From NCBI GenBank assembly GCA_031263345.1, contig JAISFY010000007.1:1-10473 (forward strand): 10,473 nt of DNA, written 5' to 3'. Both the position numbers and the translations under genes were made by a program. The DNA comes from Holosporales bacterium. Its GTDB lineage: Bacteria; Pseudomonadota; Alphaproteobacteria; RUG11792. Shown here piece after piece: positions 6,208 through 10,473 of the stretch (positions are counted from its first letter, which is position 1; each line of letters begins with the position of its first letter). Below the pieces are notes generated by a model, which saw only the letters and a list, made by a program, of their open reading frames with translations, ran no database searches and was not told the DNA's origin.

Positions 6208-7215
6208 ATGAGGAATTTTTTTTATACAATGGTTATTGTATTATGCTGGGTTTGTTGTCCATCATATGTGAATGCCTCGCCTACAGCTCATCCTGAAAGT
6301 GAAGAGGATATCGATCGTATAATAAAATTATTAGAGAAAATAAAGGCAAAAGAAAAATCTAAACTTACCGAAAAATCGGATGATAGTGAAGCTTCTCATT
6401 CAGTCGCATCAGATCAATATCGCCGTATGATTGAGGACTTTCAAGCTAAACTAGAAGATTCAACAAATGAATTTCGAGAGCAGTTAGGTATAGAATATTT
6501 AGTGAAAAGTTCGGAATTACTTCTGCTTTGCATGAGAGACGTGGTTAATCCGGATATTTCTGATGCGATTGAAGATATTCGTGACCGAATAGATGGTCTA
6601 ATAATACATTTAGAGAGACTAGGTGATTTATATTTACAGAGGATAGGCCTCGTTAAAATTATCTCCGTTATCACTACTCCTAGCGGTGCGTTTTCGAAAT
6701 TATTAAAGTTAAATGGTAATATTCCTCTCAGTAAAACGGATTTTTTGAATACATGTATTGATCCACTTGGACCACTGTTTAAAACCGAAGCTGATAGTGT
6801 TACGGAGGTGATGAATAAAGTGAAATCGGCCCTTTCGAAGAGCTTTCGTAGTGCGGTTACCGAACAGGTTGTTTACAAAGTATTGACCATTTTATCTCCA
6901 ATGTTGGGAGAGTATTCCGAACCTTGCCGAAAACAGGAAAAACAATGTCTTCAGCAACTGGGTTCGACCGTAGAGAGTATAAAGCATTTTATAAGTGATA
7001 TTCAAGAGCGATTTAGGTCTCCAGACACCTCGGAAAATGTCAGAAAACATCTGAAAATACATATAAATACGATAAATAGCATTTTAGATAGACTTGTTAA
7101 AAACACTAAGCAATTAAAAGATTCAGCTTCACAGACTAATAGTTGCGTTGAAAGAATTTTTCAAGAAATGCAAGATTTTCTGAAAATTAAGCCAGATAAC
7201 AGTACTATGGACTAA
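6208..7215 (+). CDS. Unrecognised exported, mostly helical protein in the lon position
   Basis: I do not recognise this 335-residue protein. The first 23 residues look like a Sec signal peptide: Arg2, a hydrophobic core YTMVIVLCWVCC, and a likely cleavage after VNA. Three cysteines in the core do not form a proper lipobox. The mature part has a charged, Lys/Glu-rich linker (28-68) and then long amphipathic helices with few prolines (about 70-155, 195-232, 245-325), suggesting a coiled-coil or helical bundle. Mature cysteines are at 108, 183, 240, 247 and 313; a periplasmic disulfide is possible and dsbD lies nearby. No second membrane segment is clear. The gene looks more AT-rich than tig-clpX and lies between clpX and HU, where lon usually stands. 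The regulatory region upstream is unusual. It could be a lineage-specific periplasmic or host-directed factor; no function can be assigned. Confidence 0.8.
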   Translation: MRNFFYTMVIVLCWVCCPSYVNASPTAHPESEEDIDRIIKLLEKIKAKEKSKLTEKSDDSEASHSVASDQYRRMIEDFQAKLEDSTNEFREQLGIEYLVKSSELLLLCMRDVVNPDISDAIEDIRDRIDGLIIHLERLGDLYLQRIGLVKIISVITTPSGAFSKLLKLNGNIPLSKTDFLNTCIDPLGPLFKTEADSVTEVMNKVKSALSKSFRSAVTEQVVYKVLTILSPMLGEYSEPCRKQEKQCLQQLGSTVESIKHFISDIQERFRSPDTSENVRKHLKIHINTINSILDRLVKNTKQLKDSASQTNSCVERIFQEMQDFLKIKPDNSTMD

Positions 7216-7256
7216 ACGGTGCCTAAAATGACCATTCCTCCTCTTAATAAAAAGTG

Positions 7257-7273
7257 ATGTAATTTAATTACAT
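7257..7273. repeat. 17-bp perfect palindrome between the exported protein gene and HU
   Basis: ATGTAATTTAATTACAT has 8-bp arms around one central T and lies 42 bp after the stop codon of the exported protein gene. It has only two G-C pairs and no following U-tract, so it is a poor intrinsic terminator but a possible weak stem or protein-binding site. The remaining gap to HU (7274-7432) is AT-rich, and I see no gene in it on either strand. Confidence 0.4.
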
Positions 7274-7432
7274 TAGATACTATAGTTATTTAAATAAATA
7301 AAAGAATATCAATTGTTTCATGATGCATTTTTCAGTTCTTTTTGTGCAAACACAGGTGACAATGCTACTCAAAATTGGCGTGCTTTCCAGTGTAAAATCG
7401 ATAAATGTAGTTTTACGAAATAAAAAAAATAT

Positions 7433-7461
7433 TTGACTAGTATTCCTATTGGTAGTAGCAT
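7433..7461 (+). promoter_or_regulatory. Promoter for the HU gene
   Basis: TTGACT (7433-7438, five of six) and TAGCAT (7456-7461, four of six) are spaced by 17 bp. Transcription would begin near 7468, about 38 nt before the ATG. A small palindrome, CGATCTGATCG (7462-7472), covers the expected start point and could be an operator, though its length makes chance occurrence possible. Confidence 0.5.
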
Positions 7462-7505
7462 CGATCTGATCGTAGTTGAAAATCCTGTTTGCAGAGATTG
7501 TTGAT

Positions 7506-7790
7506 ATGAATAGGGTAGAGTTGATTGCCAGTATTGCTAGTATCGCCGGATTGAAAAAGGTTGAAGCCGAAAGGGCACTAAATGCACTCATTGAAACGAT
7601 TACCGACGAGTTGTCTCGGGGAGAGGAAATCAGGTTGGTTGGATTTGGAACGTTTAAGACAACGTACAGGAATGCAACAGAGGGGCGGAATATGCAGACG
7701 AAAGCGCCCATGACGATTCCAGCTAGGAGTATCCCTAAATTTAAACCTGGGAAGCAATTGAAAAGTGCTGTTGCCGGAGTCGAGAAGTAG
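7506..7790 (+). CDS. hupB: HU-family nucleoid DNA-binding protein
   Basis: HU dimers bend DNA through two beta arms and shape the nucleoid. The protein has 94 residues, normal for HU. The helical dimerisation part is MNRVELIASIA and onward (1-40). The GFGTF turn is at 46-50, and the arm and C-terminal part show TEGRNMQT (58-65) and IPARSIPKFKPGKQLK (71-86). In the family the arm tip reads RNPxT, with Pro63 inserting into the minor groove; here residue 63 is Met. I chose the ATG at 7506 because it matches the HU N-terminus; an upstream in-frame TTG at 7476 would add ten non-HU residues. An AGAG at 7493-7496 is a weak Shine-Dalgarno. HU after clpX and before tRNA-Val fits alphaproteobacterial order, minus lon. 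The hupB symbol is by synteny. Confidence 0.93.
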   Translation: MNRVELIASIASIAGLKKVEAERALNALIETITDELSRGEEIRLVGFGTFKTTYRNATEGRNMQTKAPMTIPARSIPKFKPGKQLKSAVAGVEK

Positions 7791-7799
7791 TTATAAGAT
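7771..7799 (+). promoter_or_regulatory. Possible tRNA-Val promoter inside the HU 3' end
   Basis: TTGCCG (7771-7776) and TAAGAT (7794-7799) are spaced by 17 bp, with four of six matches each. The -10 box ends 24 bp before the tRNA 5' end. The tRNA could equally be processed from an HU read-through transcript, since the gap is only 33 bp. Confidence 0.3.
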
Positions 7800-7823
7800 A
7801 GGATGTGTGTCACGGATAGGATG

Positions 7824-7898
7824 GGGCGATTGGCTCAGTGGTAGAGCATCTCGTTTACACCGAGAGGGTCGGCGGTTCGAATCCGTCATCGCCCACCA
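7824..7898 (+). tRNA. tRNA-Val (UAC), CCA encoded
   Basis: A full 75-nt cloverleaf is visible. The acceptor GGGCGAU pairs with AUCGCCC, then A and CCA. The D arm is GCUC/GAGC with AGUGGUA. The anticodon stem UCUCG/CGAGA has loop UUUACAC (anticodon UAC). The T stem is GGCGG/CCGUC with the standard loop UUCGAAU. Its place directly after the HU gene is a recurrent alphaproteobacterial arrangement. Confidence 0.98.
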
Positions 7899-7911
7899 TG
7901 TGGTCGTCTTG

Positions 7912-8016
7912 ATGGTGGTTGTCTGTGGCGTTTTGGTTAGTGCTTGCGGACGAAATGGTCTTCCGATTCGCCCGGTGATTGGGGAGTCTTCTGGTGTTTC
8001 TGGGTTTAGTAGTTAG
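7912..8016 (+). CDS. Small LptM-like lipoprotein
   Basis: From the ATG at 7912 this frame codes for 34 residues: a short hydrophobic run, a lipobox-like LVSAC (C12), then CGRNGLPIRP and a Ser/Gly-rich tail. The Cys-Gly-basic-x-Gly-x-Pro-x-x-Pro pattern resembles LptM (YifL), a tiny lipoprotein that helps LptD mature in the outer membrane. Odd points: no positive charge in the n-region, no Shine-Dalgarno, and a start only 14 bp after the tRNA-Val 3' end. In-frame GTG (7900) and TTG (7909) are alternative starts. A message cleaved at the tRNA 3' end would be nearly leaderless. The stop lies 20 bp inside dsbD, so translation may be coupled. The neighbours dsbD and lspA fit an envelope role. Chance ORF remains possible. 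Confidence 0.45.
   Translation: MVVVCGVLVSACGRNGLPIRPVIGESSGVSGFSS
7981..7986 (+). promoter_or_regulatory. Shine-Dalgarno deciding the dsbD start
   Basis: GGGGAG ends 7 bp before the GTG at 7994. The farther in-frame TTG at 7979 has no such signal, so GTG 7994 is preferred. The site lies inside the small lipoprotein ORF. Confidence 0.55.
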
Positions 8017-9685
8017 GACTCTTTGCTGTCTAATCGGGATCGTTTGCCAGTTTGCGACTGCCGATGTTAGTTTTCGAACTTCTGCTGGGAATCTTCTGGA
8101 TCTTCCATCTGGTAAATTATTTGTTGCTGCCGATTTCTCAGTAAATATTGGTGAACATTTATCGGCTCCCGCCGGAAAGGGGAAGCAATTGGCTCCTAAG
8201 CTCGTCTGGAAAAATGCTGAAGTTTTGGAGATTTTCTGGCCAGAACACGTAGAAATTCCGGATCCTGATGGAAGGACGAGTGGATACTTCGGATATACAA
8301 AAGATTTCTCATTACTATTTGCACTAAGAGTATTAGATCCATCGAAACCGATCGAATACGATCTGACTTATGTTTCTTGCGGAAGTGCCTGTGTTCCTTT
8401 CATAAGCTCCGGAACTATAAAACCGAACGGATTGCTTCTCTCAGATGAAATAGGAAAAATTGTCGGTCCGTCGGAAATGCCATTCGAAAACTTACTGATT
8501 GCCATTCTGTTAGGGATATTGGGTGGAATTATATTAAACTGTATGCCGTGCGTTTTTCCAATTATGTCGATTAAAATATTTTCAATCGCTAAAACAGCAT
8601 CTGGGAGCAAAAAAAATGCCAGAAAGCATGGTTTCTTCGTATCATTAGGGATAATATTAACCTTTCTGGTTTTAGGAGTAACCTTATTAATTCTTAGGCA
8701 GTCACTTGGGGGTATTGGATGGGGGTTTTATATGCAATACCCACATTTCGTTTTCTCTATTTTACTGATATTTCTGCTTTGTAGTTTATATTTTTTTGAC
8801 TTATTGCACCTCAAGATTCCAATAACTATTAAACCGTTGCATTTCCCAGTTAAGGGGGCTTATATCGGGTCGTTTGTTAGTGGGGTTTTTGGTGCCGTAT
8901 CTTCGGCTGCCTGTGTTGGTCCCTTTGCTGGAATGGCTGTCGCATCGGCGCTATTATATGGTTCTCCGTGGCAGTCATGTTGCATTTTTTCTTCGATTGG
9001 TTTCGGATCTGCTCTTCCATTTGTCCTAATATCCATATTTCCTAAGTGCTTAAAAATCTTTCCAAAACCCGGTAGATGGTTATTAGTTTTTAAAGAATTC
9101 ATGGGTTTCGCGATGTTGTTTTCGTGTATTTGGCCTATTTGGACTTTGATGACTCAGATCAATATTGAGAATGTAGTGATAATCCTTATATCACTCATTT
9201 CTATGGCAATGTTTACCTGGATGCTAAGCCATGCTAAGGATTCGAAAATATTTATTACTATCGCTATAGTTGGATTAATTTGTTCTGCCGGATATGGACT
9301 ATTTGCATCCATCGAGAATGATGAGGGTGAAGGAATAATATGGGAAAAATATACGAATGAGAAATTCGATAATGCTATAGCAGAGAAGAGACCAATATTT
9401 TTAAATTTCACTGCTTCATGGTGTATAAACTGTCAATTTAATCACCGTGTCTTTAAGGACAAAGAAGTTATCGAAGTATTTAAACGAAACAATATAGCGG
9501 CCATGGAATGCGACTGGTCATGCCGGGATGAGGTGGTGACTCAGCTATTGAGGAAGTATGGAGCGGTTGCGGTTCCGCTATACGTTTATCATCCATCAGG
9601 ATACGCTGGGTTCAGAGTTCTACCAAGCATACTTACGAAGAGTAATGTATTGAATGGAATAAACGGAGAATTTCATGAAAAATAA
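7994..9685 (+). CDS. dsbD: DsbD/ScsB-type transmembrane thiol:disulfide interchange protein
   Basis: DsbD carries electrons from cytoplasmic thioredoxin across the inner membrane to reduce periplasmic proteins. From GTG 7994 it has 563 residues in the classic order. A signal peptide (1-23, cleavage near ATA) precedes an N-terminal immunoglobulin-like periplasmic domain (about 25-150) with the pair CGSAC (129-133). A multi-helix membrane domain (about 165-440) carries NCMPCVFP (Cys186) and ACVGPFAG (Cys307), matching the redox Cys pair. A C-terminal thioredoxin domain (about 445-563) has WCINC (476-480) and the cis-Pro in AVPLY (Pro528). The C-x3-C of the N-terminal domain is nearer to ScsB-type proteins than to the E. 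coli DsbD alpha domain. It overlaps the lipoprotein ORF upstream by 23 bp and lspA downstream by 11 bp. Likely uses are cytochrome c or periplasmic disulfide repair. Confidence 0.9.
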   Translation: MFLGLVVRTLCCLIGIVCQFATADVSFRTSAGNLLDLPSGKLFVAADFSVNIGEHLSAPAGKGKQLAPKLVWKNAEVLEIFWPEHVEIPDPDGRTSGYFGYTKDFSLLFALRVLDPSKPIEYDLTYVSCGSACVPFISSGTIKPNGLLLSDEIGKIVGPSEMPFENLLIAILLGILGGIILNCMPCVFPIMSIKIFSIAKTASGSKKNARKHGFFVSLGIILTFLVLGVTLLILRQSLGGIGWGFYMQYPHFVFSILLIFLLCSLYFFDLLHLKIPITIKPLHFPVKGAYIGSFVSGVFGAVSSAACVGPFAGMAVASALLYGSPWQSCCIFSSIGFGSALPFVLISIFPKCLKIFPKPGRWLLVFKEFMGFAMLFSCIWPIWTLMTQINIENVVIILISLISMAMFTWMLSHAKDSKIFITIAIVGLICSAGYGLFASIENDEGEGIIWEKYTNEKFDNAIAEKRPIFLNFTASWCINCQFNHRVFKDKEVIEVFKRNNIAAMECDWSCRDEVVTQLLRKYGAVAVPLYVYHPSGYAGFRVLPSILTKSNVLNGINGEFHEK

Positions 9686-10151
9686 ACAGATATCAATTTT
9701 TTGTGTTCTTCTGTTTTTTTTCGTTATAGTTTTCGATCAAGCCACCAAATGGAGCATTCTTGCCTTTTTATCTCCGGGACAAGTCGACTGTGTGTTTCCA
9801 TCATTCTTTAACCTAGTATTGGTGATGAATTCTGGTACAAGCTTTGGCCTGCTGGCTCCTCATACTGTATCAGAGCTTTACCTACTTATTATATCAACGA
9901 TATTATGTATATTATTTTTAATTTACCTCTTTTTTAAACTCAAAACGATTTTTGAGAAAGTTTTATGTGTTTTCATTTCTGGTGGAGCAGTTGGAAATTT
10001 GATTGATAGGTTTTGTCATGGAGCAGTTGTAGATTTTATTGACTTGCACTATGAAAATTGGCACTGGCCAGCGTTCAATATTGCCGATTCATTTATTTCA
10101 GTTGGTGCCATTTCTTTTTTAGTGTATAATTTATTTTTTGTTAAGGAATAA
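9675..10151 (+). CDS. lspA: Lipoprotein signal peptidase (signal peptidase II)
   Basis: LspA is an inner-membrane aspartyl protease that removes signal peptides from prolipoproteins after diacylglyceryl transfer. The 158 residues have four hydrophobic membrane segments (about 5-22, 60-88, 93-110, 136-156) and the family motifs: DQATK (21-25), NSGTSFGLL (52-60), GGAVGNLIDR (103-112), and the catalytic Asp120 in VVDFID and Asp138 in FNIADS. The ATG has a GGAG (9665-9668) six bases upstream and lies inside the end of dsbD, overlapping by 11 bp, which suggests coupled translation. A lipoprotein-like ORF lies two genes upstream. The order dsbD-lspA is not the common ileS-lspA arrangement. Confidence 0.97.
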   Translation: MKNKQISIFCVLLFFFVIVFDQATKWSILAFLSPGQVDCVFPSFFNLVLVMNSGTSFGLLAPHTVSELYLLIISTILCILFLIYLFFKLKTIFEKVLCVFISGGAVGNLIDRFCHGAVVDFIDLHYENWHWPAFNIADSFISVGAISFLVYNLFFVKE

Positions 10152-10162
10152 TACTCAATAAC

Positions 10163-10180
10163 CTTTGATTATAATCAAAG
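10163..10180. promoter_or_regulatory. 18-bp perfect palindrome with an FNR-type core, between lspA and tolQ
   Basis: CTTTGATTATAATCAAAG is a perfect palindrome starting 12 bp after the lspA stop codon. Its core, 10165-10178, is TTGAT-TATA-ATCAA, an exact match to the FNR/FixK consensus TTGAT-N4-ATCAA. It lies about 100 bp before the tolQ start. A TATATA at 10242-10247 might be a -10 box but has no matching -35. Without a U-tract it is a poor terminator. Whether an FNR-family regulator exists in this genome is unknown. Confidence 0.4.
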
Positions 10181-10275
10181 ATTATCTTCATTTGGAAAGT
10201 GAATTATTTAGGTTTCATACGTTATCGCGATTAGTGTAAACTATATATGCCTCAAGTTTTTCTGCAAAATTATGA

Positions 10276-10473
10276 ATGGAAACATCTCAGATTTCCCAGG
10301 GAGTAGATAATATTACAGTTTCGGGATCGATAAGTCCTTTACACACTTCTCACGATTCGTCCGTTTTTGACATGTTTTGGAATGCAGGATTCATGATCAA
10401 GATAGTGATCCTGTCACTAATTATAGCATCCATTTGGTCATGGGCCATCATAATTAGCAAGCATTTAAGATTG
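10276..10473 (+). CDS. tolQ: TolQ, Tol-Pal energising proton channel subunit, partial: first 66 residues
   Basis: The frame is open from ATG 10276 to the right edge. The N-terminal 30 residues are polar, followed by SVFDMFWNAGFMIKIVILS and then LIIASIWSWAIIISK, the typical first transmembrane helix of TolQ (about residues 40-61), with the SIWSWAIII signature. TolQ with TolR uses the proton gradient to drive TolA in outer-membrane constriction at division. ExbB and MotA are relatives, but the SxxSWAIII pattern and short periplasmic N-terminus favour TolQ. A second ATG at 10272 is out of frame and stops after 12 codons. An in-frame Met at residue 33 is an alternative start; neither has a Shine-Dalgarno. 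tolR, tolA, tolB and pal would be expected to the right. Confidence 0.75.
   Translation, partial: METSQISQGVDNITVSGSISPLHTSHDSSVFDMFWNAGFMIKIVILSLIIASIWSWAIIISKHLRL

Noticed and set aside
6208..6276. Lipoprotein signal for the exported protein
   Set aside because: The cysteines in the hydrophobic core lack the small residue before Cys that a lipobox needs, and an A-x-A-like cleavage site follows.
7476..7505. TTG start for HU ten codons upstream
   Set aside because: HU proteins begin at the M-N-x-x-E-L-I motif, which the ATG at 7506 matches exactly.
7286..7813. 175-codon minus-strand ORF
   Set aside because: Half of it is the complement of HU, which is certain; the rest crosses an AT-rich gap with promoter signals for HU, and it has no recognisable domain.
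10272..10311. ATG at 10272 as the tolQ start
   Set aside because: This frame meets a stop after 12 codons; the ATG at 10276 opens the frame that carries the TolQ helix.

Overview
The window looks like chromosome from a moderately AT-rich, probably host-associated alphaproteobacterium. Three things point there. The order tig-clpP-clpX-(lon position)-HU-tRNA-Val(UAC) is a familiar alphaproteobacterial arrangement. A TolQ start lies at the right edge. A type VI secretion gene lies at the left edge. A Holosporales/Caedibacter-like symbiont would fit, but that is inference; no rRNA or phylogenetic marker was compared.

Left block (1-2432, minus strand). Reading leftward, a tRNA-Cys(GCA) with a near-consensus sigma-70 promoter is followed by accA (fatty-acid synthesis), dapF (meso-diaminopimelate for peptidoglycan and lysine) and the N-terminal 183 residues of TssA (ImpA_N domain, T6SS). 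tssA overlaps the end of dapF by 8 bp, so it is probably translationally coupled to it. The rest of any T6SS locus would lie beyond the left edge.

Middle block (2433-7215, plus strand). A 280-bp divergent intergenic region leads to the protein quality-control run tig (trigger factor), clpP and clpX. Where lon normally follows clpX there is instead an AT-rich gene for a 335-residue exported, helical protein that I do not recognise. Its upstream region is unusually structured. It has two identical 11-bp direct repeats that contain a TTAA-N7-TTAA (CtrA-type) arrangement, then a TATAAT box, then two perfect 13-bp palindromes ending 1 bp before the start codon. This is the most interesting part of the window.

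Right block (7216-10473, plus strand). An HU-family gene, whose DNA-intercalating Pro63 is replaced by Met, is followed by tRNA-Val(UAC). Next come a tiny LptM-like lipoprotein ORF that begins almost at the tRNA 3' end, a DsbD/ScsB-type transmembrane thiol reductase and lspA (lipoprotein signal peptidase). The last three overlap or abut and form an envelope-maturation set. A 124-bp gap carrying an 18-bp palindrome with an exact FNR-type core separates lspA from a partial tolQ. No clear GC-rich hairpin plus U-tract terminator was found anywhere in the window.
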